NCBI RefSeq assembly: GCF_011752975.1
Contig: NZ_VWWP01000005.1
Coordinates: forward strand, 280,005-344,004
Length of the DNA stretch: 64,000 bases
DNA from: Chryseobacterium sp. Tr-659
GTDB lineage: Bacteria > Bacteroidota > Bacteroidia > Flavobacteriales > Weeksellaceae
Direction of reading: 5' to 3'
Part shown: positions 28,292-35,827 of the stretch, piece by piece
Position numbering within the stretch: the stretch's first letter is position 1
Layout of the letters: every line of letters starts with the position of its first letter
Position numbers and translations under genes: made by a program
Notes under the pieces: generated by a model
What the model was told of the DNA's origin: nothing
Seen by the model: the letters and a program-made list of their open reading frames with translations, nothing else
The model's database searches: none

Positions 28292-29254
28292 ATGAAAAAA
28301 TTTCTGTTATCCATGATGGTATTTGTAACGGTACTGTCATTCAACTCCTGTTCAGATTCAAATGCGAATCAAGATCCGAATCTCGTTTCAAAAGAGTCAA
28401 GTGAAATGGCTCTGAAAGACTTCGGAAAAACTGTTCCGGTAGGGATAGAAAAAGAAAATGGAAAATACAAAGTTTCATTTATTGTTTCTGCACAACCTTT
28501 TCAAATTAAAGACAGCAAAGACAATGAGGCGTACATTTCCATGATTGAACAAGCCGTAAAAGATGAATCTCCAATTCATGTTTTTATGAAAGGCAATACC
28601 ACTGAAATTGCTAAAGTTGAAAAAGCTACACAAGACGACATCCGTTATTTCAAATCAGTCCTGACCAAGGAAACGAAAAGTGATAACAGTCAAAAACTGG
28701 CCAGCGTTATTCCTGATCTTGCTACTTTGAACAGCTTGTTCACACAAATTAAAAATCAGTCTTGCGGAACTTCTACCGCTTCTTCTCCTTGTATTACGTT
28801 CAGATACCCTGTGGATGGATGCTATGCAAGGGCTCACAAAATGAGACAAATCCTTATTAATGCCGGATATGATTGTGAAAAACAGTTTGTATATGGTAAT
28901 TTGAGAGCTTCCACAGGTACATGCTGTGTATCCTGGGTGTATCACGTAGCAATCCTAGTAAGCTTTAAAAATGCTTCGGGAGTGGTTGAAAAAAGAATCA
29001 TAGATCCATCATTATTCTCCAGCGGACCGGTAACGGATGCGGCTTGGAGAGCAGCATGCACCAACACAAGCTGTGGATCTGCATCTGTGTCTTCTTTTGC
29101 CAATACGGCAGGAAACGTTTATTACAGAAGCCCTGCCGGATCATTGTTATATGACAATAATTACGTAAACACCAATTGCGTATTAACTACCTTCTCATCA
29201 CTTTCAGGATGCTCGCCATCGCCAGCTCCAAGTGTAAGCCACTGCGGGTTCTAA
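28292..29254 (+). CDS. prgA: Protein-glutaminase (protein-glutamine glutaminase), secreted preproenzyme
   Basis: Deamidates glutamine side chains in intact proteins to glutamate, releasing ammonia. The length of 320 residues equals the C. proteolyticum preproenzyme as I recall it: a 21-residue signal, a 114-residue propeptide and a 185-residue mature enzyme beginning LASVIPDLATLNSL at residue 136. The papain-like triad is intact: Cys177 (DGCYARAHK), His218 (VYHVAIL) and Asp238 (RIIDPSL), equal to Cys42, His83 and Asp103 of the mature form. Many paired Cys suggest disulfides. The signal ends FNSCS, which also resembles a lipobox. The propeptide keeps the enzyme inactive in the known homolog. 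Confidence 0.95.
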   Translation: MKKFLLSMMVFVTVLSFNSCSDSNANQDPNLVSKESSEMALKDFGKTVPVGIEKENGKYKVSFIVSAQPFQIKDSKDNEAYISMIEQAVKDESPIHVFMKGNTTEIAKVEKATQDDIRYFKSVLTKETKSDNSQKLASVIPDLATLNSLFTQIKNQSCGTSTASSPCITFRYPVDGCYARAHKMRQILINAGYDCEKQFVYGNLRASTGTCCVSWVYHVAILVSFKNASGVVEKRIIDPSLFSSGPVTDAAWRAACTNTSCGSASVSSFANTAGNVYYRSPAGSLLYDNNYVNTNCVLTTFSSLSGCSPSPAPSVSHCGF

Positions 29255-29268
29255 CCCTTTATAATATA

Positions 29269-29307
29269 GCTCCTGCTTTTATCAGCTATAAATAGCAGGA
29301 GCATTTT
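29269..29307 (+). terminator. Terminator or attenuating hairpin after the protein-glutaminase gene
   Basis: A perfect 9-bp stem, GCTCCTGCT (29269-29277) with AGCAGGAGC (29294-29302), and a 16-nt loop, followed by ATTTTAAT. The T-run is modest, so some read-through into the small lipoprotein gene is plausible. Confidence 0.75.
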
Positions 29308-29324
29308 AATACATGGTACAAATA

Positions 29325-29636
29325 ATGAAAATCTTACATTACATTCTATTATTCTTTTGTATGTTCACATCCTGTTCAGGCAGCTCAGGTTCACAAAACT
29401 TAACCTGGTATAATAAAGCTACAATAAGCAATATCACCGAAGACCCTGATAAACCTAAAGAACTGATGCGTATTTCCATAGGCATCAGCCAGCAGGTTTT
29501 TTATCTTTCAAAAAAATCACCGGACTATAAAACACTTATGCAAAAGCTGGATCAGAGTTTTAAGAAAGGAAAGGCTTACAATATCGGAATTGAAAATAAT
29601 ACGAATATCATTAAACAGATTAACGATATCAAATAA
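29325..29636 (+). CDS. Small uncharacterised lipoprotein next to the protein-glutaminase gene
   Basis: 103 residues from MKILHYILLFFCMFTSC; the lipobox Cys is residue 17. An in-frame Met four codons upstream is less likely, because it lengthens the signal n-region. The mature part (about 86 residues) is polar: NLTWYNKATISNI, then ELMRISIGISQQVFYLS and a Lys-rich C-terminus. No family recognised. It follows the protein-glutaminase gene in the same direction, beyond a hairpin with a weak T-run. A role as partner, chaperone or inhibitor of the enzyme is conceivable but rests only on position. Confidence 0.7.
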   Translation: MKILHYILLFFCMFTSCSGSSGSQNLTWYNKATISNITEDPDKPKELMRISIGISQQVFYLSKKSPDYKTLMQKLDQSFKKGKAYNIGIENNTNIIKQINDIK

Positions 29637-29647
29637 TCCACAATTTT

Positions 29648-30400
29648 TTATCTGATCACAGAAATTCCAGCATCTACTTTGATCTCTGCTCCATGAATGT
29701 ATGAAGCTTCTTCTGATGCAAGAAACAGCACTACATTCGCGATTTCAGATGGTTCCCCCTGTCTTTTAAAAGGTATGTTAGGAATAATGTCAATAATTGC
29801 ATTATCAATCTGTTCCTTCGTTAAACCCGTATTGTTAAAGATATTGGTTTTAATGTGCCCCGGGCTCACACCATTCACACGAACTCCATGCTTCGTAAGC
29901 TCTGCTGCAAATGTTTTGATGAAAGACTGCACGGCAGATTTTGCGGCTGAATATATTGAAAAATCAGGCATCGCAATATCCGCTGCCATGGAAGTATTAA
30001 AAATGACGGAACTCCCGCTTTTCATCAATGGTAGTATCTGCTGAGCAGTAAAAAAAGGTCCTTTTACCAACATATTGAAAAGCTCATCAAACTGATTTTC
30101 ATCTACACATTCTATAGGTGCAAATTTTCCGTAACCAGCATTTAAAAAGAGTACATCTATCTGATCCGTATATTTCTCAACTTCCTTCCGTATATTCATC
30201 AGATCATTGATATTTCCGGCATTGGATACAATTCCAAAAGCTTTCTCTCCCAATATTTCCAAAGCCATATTTACGGTTTTCTCGCTCCTCCCCGTAATAA
30301 TTACCTTTCCCCCTTCTTCAATGAATTTTTGCGCAGTAGCTAATCCCATTCCATTGGTTCCGCCGGTTATTAATGCTGTTTTGTTGTTAAATCTCTGCAT
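29648..30400 (-). CDS. SDR-family oxidoreductase
   Basis: Classical short-chain dehydrogenase/reductase of 250 residues. The cofactor motif TGGTNGMG is at residues 12-19, NAG at 87-89, and the catalytic Ser137, Tyr150 and Lys154 (YSAAK) are all present. ITGRSE after the second strand has an Arg suited to NADP(H). The C-terminal GAEIKVDAGISVIR is typical. Substrate unknown. Divergent from the nitroreductase-ohrR-ohr operon, with the palindromic operator in the shared 197-base region, so both may respond to the same regulator. Confidence 0.9.
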   Translation of the reverse strand: MQRFNNKTALITGGTNGMGLATAQKFIEEGGKVIITGRSEKTVNMALEILGEKAFGIVSNAGNINDLMNIRKEVEKYTDQIDVLFLNAGYGKFAPIECVDENQFDELFNMLVKGPFFTAQQILPLMKSGSSVIFNTSMAADIAMPDFSIYSAAKSAVQSFIKTFAAELTKHGVRVNGVSPGHIKTNIFNNTGLTKEQIDNAIIDIIPNIPFKRQGEPSEIANVVLFLASEEASYIHGAEIKVDAGISVIR

Positions 30401-30525
30401 TGCTTTTTAGTTTAAAATTCTACTGCAAAGATTAAAATAGAGAGGGTCTCAAAAAATCCGAATCCTGCGGAAGTGGCTGTACATTTTTAAATCTATCAAT
30501 AATTGCCATCAATAAAATCTTTTAA

Positions 30526-30549
30526 AATTAAATTGCACACAATTTAATT
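30526..30549 (+). promoter_or_regulatory. Palindromic operator, probable OhrR/MarR site
   Basis: A perfect 10-bp inverted repeat, AATTAAATTG (30526-30535) and CAATTTAATT (30540-30549), separated by CACA. It ends 5 bases before the -7 box of the downstream operon, a position where binding would block RNA polymerase. The AATT-rich arms resemble known OhrR operators, and an OhrR-like gene is encoded in the operon. Confidence 0.72.
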
Positions 30550-30554
30550 GGCCA

Positions 30555-30562
30555 TATATTTG
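30555..30562 (+). promoter_or_regulatory. -7 promoter box of the nitroreductase-ohrR-ohr operon
   Basis: TATATTTG matches TAnnTTTG exactly. It lies 36 bases before the nitroreductase start codon and directly after the palindromic operator. Confidence 0.7.
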
Positions 30563-30597
30563 CAGTGTTAATTGAGTTCAATATAAAAACGATAAAA

Positions 30598-31230
30598 ATG
30601 TCATTAATAGAAAATCTAAACTGGAGACATGCTGTAAAAGCTTATGATCCTAATAAAAAAGTTTCACAGAAAGACCTTAACACTATTTTAGAAGCGGCAA
30701 GACTGGCTCCTACTTCATCCGGATTACAGCCTTTCCGAATTATTGTAGTAGAAAACCAGGAACTGAAAGAAAAAATGGTAGCTGGAGCTTTAAACCCGGA
30801 AGTGATGAGAGATTCTTCTCATGTATTGGTCTTTGCAGCATGGGACAGCTATTCTAATGAAAAAATAGATAAAGTTTACGATTATCACACAGATGTAAGA
30901 GATCTTCCTAGAGGGCGTTTCGGAAGTTATACGGATAAAATTAAAGAAATATACGGAACTCAGACTCCAGAGCAGCATTTTGCACATACTGCCCGCCAAA
31001 CTTATATTGCGTTAGGAATTGCTCTTGCACAAGCAGCGGAACTTAAAATCGACAGTACTCCCGCTGAAGGATTCAGTAATCAGGTGGTAGATGAAGTATT
31101 GGGCTTAAAAGAGTTAGGTCTGAAAAGCGTGAGTCTTTTATATCTGGGATACCGCGACGAGGCTAATGACTGGCTTTCCAGTATGAAAAAAGTCCGTATT
31201 CCAATGGATGAATTTATCATAAAAAAGTAA
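30598..31230 (+). CDS. NAD(P)H-dependent nitroreductase-family oxidoreductase
   Basis: FMN-dependent nitroreductase of the NfsB-like family, 210 residues from MSLIENLNWRHAVKAYD. The start 11 codons inside the longest frame is chosen because the family N-terminus matches there and it leaves room for the promoter. Seen: N-terminal RHAVKAYDP, RLAPTSSGLQPFR (FMN phosphate region), the ARQTYIALG helix and the late GYRDEANDW. It is first in an operon with ohrR and ohr, suggesting induction by organic peroxides or electrophiles. Natural substrate unknown. Confidence 0.9.
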   Translation: MSLIENLNWRHAVKAYDPNKKVSQKDLNTILEAARLAPTSSGLQPFRIIVVENQELKEKMVAGALNPEVMRDSSHVLVFAAWDSYSNEKIDKVYDYHTDVRDLPRGRFGSYTDKIKEIYGTQTPEQHFAHTARQTYIALGIALAQAAELKIDSTPAEGFSNQVVDEVLGLKELGLKSVSLLYLGYRDEANDWLSSMKKVRIPMDEFIIKK

Positions 31231-31261
31231 TACCTTCATCTAATCTTTCGTACTTCAACTT

Positions 31262-31696
31262 ATGGAAAATCCGAAAACACCCAAATTAGAAAACCAGATC
31301 TGCTTTCCTTTATACGTGATAGCTAAAGAGATCACCGGACTTTATCGTCCTTTTCTTGATGAACTGGACATCACCTATCCGCAATACCTTGTTATGATGA
31401 TATTATGGGAGGAAGACGGCATTACGGTAAGCCATATTGGAGAGAAACTTTTCCTGGACAGCGGAACTTTAACTCCTCTTCTCAAAAGACTGGAATCTAA
31501 AGGTTTTATTATAAGGAAACGGAAAAAAGAAGATGAAAGAGTGGTTGAAGTATTTTTGGATGAGGCCGGAAAGAAACTGCGTGAAAAAGCCTGTGAAATT
31601 CCCGGAAAAATTCATAAAAAAATTGATATACAGCCGGAAGAGCTTATACAATTAAAAGATACCGTCTTAAAAATATTAAACAAAATAGAAAAATAA
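31262..31696 (+). CDS. ohrR: OhrR-like MarR-family transcriptional regulator
   Basis: Winged-helix regulator of 144 residues. The reactive Cys of the OhrR subgroup is at residue 14 in NQICFPLYVIAKEI, the expected position near the start of helix 1. The DNA-binding part shows VSHIGEKLFLDSGTLTPLLKRLESKGFI and the wing RKRKKEDERVVEVFL. One-Cys or two-Cys behaviour depends on a second Cys, and a candidate lies in KACEIPG near residue 111. It is expected to repress its own operon until oxidised. The stop directly abuts the ohr start (TAAATG). Confidence 0.9.
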   Translation: MENPKTPKLENQICFPLYVIAKEITGLYRPFLDELDITYPQYLVMMILWEEDGITVSHIGEKLFLDSGTLTPLLKRLESKGFIIRKRKKEDERVVEVFLDEAGKKLREKACEIPGKIHKKIDIQPEELIQLKDTVLKILNKIEK

Positions 31697-32122
31697 ATGA
31701 AAACATTATACACCACACAGGTAACCGCCAAAGGAGGAAGAAACGGCCACGTGAAAAGTGAAAACGGAGTTTTAGATCTTGAAGTAAGAATGCCAAAAGG
31801 TTTAGGAGGAGCTAATGATGATTTTGCTAATCCTGAAATGCTTTTTGCGGCCGGATATTCAGCGTGTTTTGACAGTGCTTTGAACAGAGTGATCAGCTTG
31901 TCAAAAGTAAAAACCGGAGAAACAACAGTTACTGCACAAGTAAGCATAGGACAACTTGAAAACGGAGGTTTCGGATTAGCCGCAGAACTGGATGTCAATA
32001 TTCCGGGAGTTTCTCTTGAGGAAGCACAGGCTTTAACAGAAAAGGCACATCAGATCTGTCCTTATTCCAATGCTACCAGAAATAATATCGAGGTGAAACT
32101 TTCCGTAACCAATAACGATTAA
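31697..32122 (+). CDS. ohr: Organic hydroperoxide resistance protein (Ohr/OsmC)
   Basis: Thiol peroxidase of 141 residues that reduces organic hydroperoxides in the cytosol, using lipoyl groups or small thiols. Both catalytic Cys are present: Cys57 (GYSACFDSAL) and Cys121 (HQICPYSNATRNN). The N-terminal YTTQVTAKGGRNGHVKSENG is characteristic of Ohr rather than OsmC. Last gene of the three-gene operon, beginning immediately after ohrR. Confidence 0.95.
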   Translation: MKTLYTTQVTAKGGRNGHVKSENGVLDLEVRMPKGLGGANDDFANPEMLFAAGYSACFDSALNRVISLSKVKTGETTVTAQVSIGQLENGGFGLAAELDVNIPGVSLEEAQALTEKAHQICPYSNATRNNIEVKLSVTNND

Positions 32123-32150
32123 TCCAATTTTTTTAAGCATAGTTATAACG

Positions 32151-32185
32151 AAAGGAGCTGTTTTTTATGAAAACAGCTCCTTTTT
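32151..32185. terminator. Bidirectional terminator between ohr and the PDF-like gene
   Basis: Stem AAAGGAGCTGTTTT with AAAACAGCTCCTTTT (32151-32164 and 32170-32184) and a TTATG loop. It is flanked by A- and T-runs and lies between convergent genes. Confidence 0.9.
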
Positions 32186-32266
32186 ATTTTCTAGTAACAA
32201 AATTTCTGAGATAAATACAAAAGGATTCTTCATTAAAACTTCGTTAGACTATCAGTCACTCATCAT

Positions 32267-32896
32267 TTATCTTCTGTTCATATCACTTTTCTGATATGCA
32301 TCTACCTTTTTATATGAGTTATTCTTCTCTTTTTCTTTTTTATCTGAAATTAAAATTCCGTAAAGATGGTCTATTTCATGTTGAAAAATAACCGCCGTAA
32401 ATCCTTCCACAAGCTCCGAATACTTTTGCCCTTTCAAATCTACATATTCCAGCTGAATGACTTTACTTCTGTAAAACTGATCCCTGAAATCCGGGATTGA
32501 CAGATCTCCTTCAGGACCAAGATTTTGTAAGTCAGACTTCCACACGATCACCGGATTGATAAAATATTCAAGGGGTGTTCCCTCTTTATCAAAACGCTGT
32601 ACCCAGATTATTTTTCTGTTGATTCCAACCTGCGGTGCTGCAATTCCTACTCCACCATCTGTTGAAAGAAGGGATTCTTTCATTCTTTTTACCAGAACAG
32701 CAGTATTGGGATCCAAAGGGTTTATTTCTGAAGAAAGGCTCAACAGTGTTTTATGTTGATTGGAATCAGTAGTCTGATAGATAGGCAAAGCTGTATTTAT
32801 ATCTCCCTGATTAATAATCGAAAGTTCATTAGAGGTGAGCTTCTGGGCATTGAAAAATCCCATAAAAAAGATGAGCAGAATGGATAATTTATTCAT
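32267..32896 (-). CDS. Exported peptide-deformylase-like protein lacking the Cys metal ligand
   Basis: Peptide deformylase fold of 209 residues with an N-terminal signal (MNKLSILLIFFMGFFNAQ), so likely periplasmic rather than cytosolic. Motif 1 GVGIAAPQVG (82-91) and motif 3 QHEIDH (172-177, His173, Glu174, His177) are intact. Motif 2, normally EGCLS, reads EGDLSIP with Asp131 where the metal-binding Cys should be. Normal deformylase removes formyl from nascent proteins in the cytosol; this one cannot do that job and may have other hydrolase or binding activity. Not the housekeeping def gene. Confidence 0.85.
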   Translation of the reverse strand: MNKLSILLIFFMGFFNAQKLTSNELSIINQGDINTALPIYQTTDSNQHKTLLSLSSEINPLDPNTAVLVKRMKESLLSTDGGVGIAAPQVGINRKIIWVQRFDKEGTPLEYFINPVIVWKSDLQNLGPEGDLSIPDFRDQFYRSKVIQLEYVDLKGQKYSELVEGFTAVIFQHEIDHLYGILISDKKEKEKNNSYKKVDAYQKSDMNRR

Positions 32897-33022
32897 GTTT
32901 TTTAAATGTGATACAAAGGTAAATATTGTTATTCAAATAGACCAGACTTCAATTAATACTAAGAATAATTTACTGCAGGATTTCAGGTTTTGGATAAAGC
33001 CGTTGAAAATTTAACCTAAAAA

Positions 33023-33038
33023 ACGGGCTAAAGCCCGT
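33023..33038. repeat. Short GC-rich palindrome (dispersed-repeat-like)
   Basis: ACGGGCT (33023-33029), AA, AGCCCGT (33032-33038): a perfect 7-bp stem in otherwise AT-rich spacer, with no T-run suited to termination. I recall similar GGGCTAAAGCCC elements in Chryseobacterium spacers. Confidence 0.5.
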
Positions 33039-33110
33039 CCCTATTGATATGTACTTGAATAAATCTTGTTTACTTCTTTTAATAAACTCAAATAGTCTGT
33101 AGAAGTAAAA

Positions 33111-33983
33111 TTAAAAAGTCTTTGTCATATCTCCCGGAATAATCAAATTGAAATCAGTTGGGATATAATCTTTTGCCGGAACTTTCAACTCTGGATCATC
33201 GGATTCAAAAACAGAGATCACTACCATTTTCAGATTCGGATTTTTCTGTTTGATATACCAGTAAATTCCGCCGAACTCTTTACTGTGATAATTTCCGTTG
33301 TAATGAACAAATGTTTTTCCGGCCTGAATATTTTTCAGAATAGATTCCGCCATTGTAGCGTCTTTTGTAGCTTGTGCTGAAATAAAATTCATCACTTTTG
33401 TTCCCTCCGCATGATCGCCCATCATCTTTTTCATTTCCGGATAACCTGGAGTATCTAAAGTTACTTTGATTGGTAATTGGGCGATATAAGTCTTTTCTTT
33501 CTCACTTAATTTATTCAAAGACTCCAGCCCTTCTTTTGCCGTTTGTGAAGCGTATCTTCTTGGAATATTTGTTGCAATGAAATTCAGTTTTTTACTTTTA
33601 GCAAAATCAACCAAAGGTTTGTAATCTGTTGCATAGTTATTCCACAAACGGGCTGAATCTTTTAATGTTTTTGCGTCGAATTTCCCGTTTAAATACTGAT
33701 CCAGCTGAGCCTGATTATCTCTCTCGAACATTTCTGCCCCCAGAATAAGCTGACCGTTCTTCTTAGCAAACAAAGCTTCTGTAATTTTAAGCTGCAGCCA
33801 GTGATTAATGGAACTGTTATGATTTTCACCAAAAAATACCACGTCATAATCTGCCAGTTCTTTCACTAATTTTTCTGTCTTTACCTCCTTCCCTTTTTTA
33901 TCATAAAACTGATACGCTTTAAATTCCTGTGCTTTCAAAGAACAGCAACCGGCAATCAGTATCGCTATGAAAATGTTTTTCAT
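33111..33983 (-). CDS. ChaN-family lipoprotein, probable heme-associated protein
   Basis: 290-residue protein with an N-terminal signal MKNIFIAILIAGCCSLKAQ that has a lipobox-like Cys pair (AGCCS). The ChaN-like (DUF399) fold is suggested by VVFFGENHNSSINHWLQLKI, ILGAEMFERD and the late YNGNYHSKEFGGIYWY. ChaN of Campylobacter binds paired cofacial hemes. It lies next to the heme-uptake operon and on the same strand, but a terminator at 34091-34120 separates them, so it has its own transcript. A heme-binding or hydrolytic role is inferred. Confidence 0.85.
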   Translation of the reverse strand: MKNIFIAILIAGCCSLKAQEFKAYQFYDKKGKEVKTEKLVKELADYDVVFFGENHNSSINHWLQLKITEALFAKKNGQLILGAEMFERDNQAQLDQYLNGKFDAKTLKDSARLWNNYATDYKPLVDFAKSKKLNFIATNIPRRYASQTAKEGLESLNKLSEKEKTYIAQLPIKVTLDTPGYPEMKKMMGDHAEGTKVMNFISAQATKDATMAESILKNIQAGKTFVHYNGNYHSKEFGGIYWYIKQKNPNLKMVVISVFESDDPELKVPAKDYIPTDFNLIIPGDMTKTF

Positions 33984-34090
33984 TTTTATTTTATATTTAA
34001 CTACAAATTACACAAATATTTTGGCACTCATCCTACTATAGCAGCCAAACTTGTCTTTTGAATTTCTTTATCTTTTATCTGAAATAAAAA

Positions 34091-34120
34091 AACCGCTTTG
34101 AATTTTACAAACAAAACGGT
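34091..34120 (-). terminator. Terminator of the heme-uptake operon
   Basis: Inverted repeat AACCGCTTTG (34091-34100) with CAAAACGGT (34112-34120), followed on the minus strand by seven T. It lies about 20 bases after the hmuS stop. Confidence 0.75.
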
Positions 34121-34141
34121 CTTATTCAAATTATCTAATTA

Positions 34142-35170
34142 TTATTGCTCTAATGCTGCTACAAGATCCTTCCACTCCTGAAGTTCAGGAATTCCCGGCT
34201 TTCTTTTCCCGAAGAACTGAACGATAAAGTCACCTTCATTATTGAAAACTTCAATAGCGGTTACTTCTCCGTCTTCCGTTGGCTTTTTAACGATCCAGGC
34301 TTCTGCAATTTTCGTTACATCAAGGTGTAAATTGAAATCAGGATCCATTACATTGAACCATTGCTGGTGCCAAAGTGTTTTCTTAACATTTCCTGTATGG
34401 ATCTGAATAATTCCTCTGTTTCCAACGAAAACCATGATTGGGGTATTCTTTTCAGAAGCGTCTTCCAGGATGTTTACCACTTTAGCATTATCAATTTTCT
34501 TAGCAAATCCTTCCGGAGCTAATCTTAATGCCTGTGTTCTGCTTACTCCGTATTTTCTGGTCATCATGAAGAAATCGTGAGTATCTTTTAGTTCTGTCCA
34601 GGCCTTTTTGAAACCTTCTACATCTATTTCAGAATCAGCTTTTTCTGCTTGTTTAGGAGCCACTGCTTCAAATGTAAAAGTTTCGTTCTGATCTTCGGCT
34701 CTGAATTTTTCAACAATAGCATCAAAAGCATCACTGTTACTGTCTTTTGTAAGATAGATTTTATGTAACGCCAATCCATCTTTACCAAAAAACTGAAGAC
34801 TCTTTTTATCTCCTTCCACTACTGCAAAAGCGAATTTCCAGTGGTTAAGGAAAATTCTAAGGTCAATATCTTCTCCTACGAAAAGCTGTGCATGAGGGCT
34901 GCTGAAATCACCATTAAGGTAAGTTCCTTTTCTTTCATGAACACATTCATCATTACGGGTAAGAGCCATTACTTTCCCCAACTTCTCTGCTTCTGTAAGG
35001 ATGCCTGGGAAATCTGCTTTTAAAACAGTTACCTCATCTCCTACACTGGTCAGTAAAAGTTCTGCTTCACTAACTCCTAATTGTGCAGCGGCATTTCTTA
35101 TTCTTATATGTGGATTTTCTGCTTTCAGAGCTTCCCATTTTTCCTTTAAGTCATTTACTAATGTGCTCAT
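34142..35170 (-). CDS. hmuS: Hemin-degrading factor / cytoplasmic heme-handling protein (HemS/HmuS-like)
   Basis: Cytosolic protein of 342 residues with the duplicated HemS/ChuS fold: two similar halves, each with a hydrophobic 'WKFAFAVVEGDKKSLQFFG' type strand set (near residue 112) and its counterpart 'MVFVGNRGIIQIHTG' (near 247). Both halves begin with a W-x2-L segment (KEKWEALK and KKAWTELK). Relatives bind heme and either transfer it or break it down. It is last in the heme-uptake operon, 4 bases after the methyltransferase. Whether it is a true oxygenase cannot be seen from sequence. Confidence 0.92.
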   Translation of the reverse strand: MSTLVNDLKEKWEALKAENPHIRIRNAAAQLGVSEAELLLTSVGDEVTVLKADFPGILTEAEKLGKVMALTRNDECVHERKGTYLNGDFSSPHAQLFVGEDIDLRIFLNHWKFAFAVVEGDKKSLQFFGKDGLALHKIYLTKDSNSDAFDAIVEKFRAEDQNETFTFEAVAPKQAEKADSEIDVEGFKKAWTELKDTHDFFMMTRKYGVSRTQALRLAPEGFAKKIDNAKVVNILEDASEKNTPIMVFVGNRGIIQIHTGNVKKTLWHQQWFNVMDPDFNLHLDVTKIAEAWIVKKPTEDGEVTAIEVFNNEGDFIVQFFGKRKPGIPELQEWKDLVAALEQ

Positions 35171-35174
35171 TATT

Positions 35175-35825
35175 TTATTTTTTTATGGTTAAAATTGTAT
35201 AAATTCTATGTATTGTTTCGCCTCCGGTTTTACTTTTTATCTGTTCTTCTTTTTCAGAAGTTTTCATCCTTTTAAAATGGCTTTTGGAGATCAGTTCTTC
35301 CATTTCATTATTATTGTACAGGGTAAAATCAAATGCTGTAAACGGCAGTTTTTCCATAAATTCTCTCTGTCCGAAAGTGAGAACAAATGTTCCGTCGTCT
35401 TTCAGAACTCTGTAAACCTCATTTAAAAACTCAACCGGATTTTCCCAGAAATACACGGTATTGACTGTAAATATTTTATCAAAGGTTCTGTCCTGAAAAG
35501 GAAGTTTCTTTCCTTCATACAATATAAAATCTGCCTGATTTTCGAATTCTTTATTCAATCTTTTGGCTTCATTGTGCATGGTTTCGGAAATATCAATTCC
35601 TGTATATTTCAGGTTTTTGGCTAATCCAAAAATATTTTTCAGATGTCCGGCATTTCCGTGTCCTATTTCAAGGATCTGCTGGTTATCTTCAATCAGAAGT
35701 GTTCTGATACTTTCTAACGTCATACTGATGTTAGTGGCATTCATCATTTCACCAATCTCTATACCTTTTTCTCCCTGAGGATTGGCTAGATTCTGTGCGA
35801 GAATTTTAAGTTCTTCTTTTTCCAT
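35175..35825 (-). CDS. Class I SAM-dependent methyltransferase in the heme operon
   Basis: Soluble methyltransferase of 216 residues. SAM-binding motif I ILEIGHGNAGH is near residues 51-61, motif II acidic GIDIS about residue 76, and VYFWENPVEFLNEVYRVLKDDGTFVLTF is the typical motif around strands 4-5 of the Methyltransf_11 group. The substrate is unknown. It is tightly packed (2-4 bases) between hmuV and hmuS, so it is very likely part of the heme operon. It differs from the radical-SAM HutW/ChuW methyltransferases known for anaerobic heme breakdown. Confidence 0.85.
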   Translation of the reverse strand: MEKEELKILAQNLANPQGEKGIEIGEMMNATNISMTLESIRTLLIEDNQQILEIGHGNAGHLKNIFGLAKNLKYTGIDISETMHNEAKRLNKEFENQADFILYEGKKLPFQDRTFDKIFTVNTVYFWENPVEFLNEVYRVLKDDGTFVLTFGQREFMEKLPFTAFDFTLYNNNEMEELISKSHFKRMKTSEKEEQIKSKTGGETIHRIYTILTIKK

Positions 35826-35827
35826 GG

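Noticed and set aside
28292..29254. Calling the gene a transglutaminase or cysteine protease
   Set aside because: The triad fold is related, but length, propeptide boundary and motif context match protein-glutaminase specifically.
32267..32896. Calling this gene the housekeeping peptide deformylase (def)
   Set aside because: It has a signal peptide and Asp131 in place of the metal-binding Cys, so it cannot be the normal cytosolic enzyme; the true def should be elsewhere.
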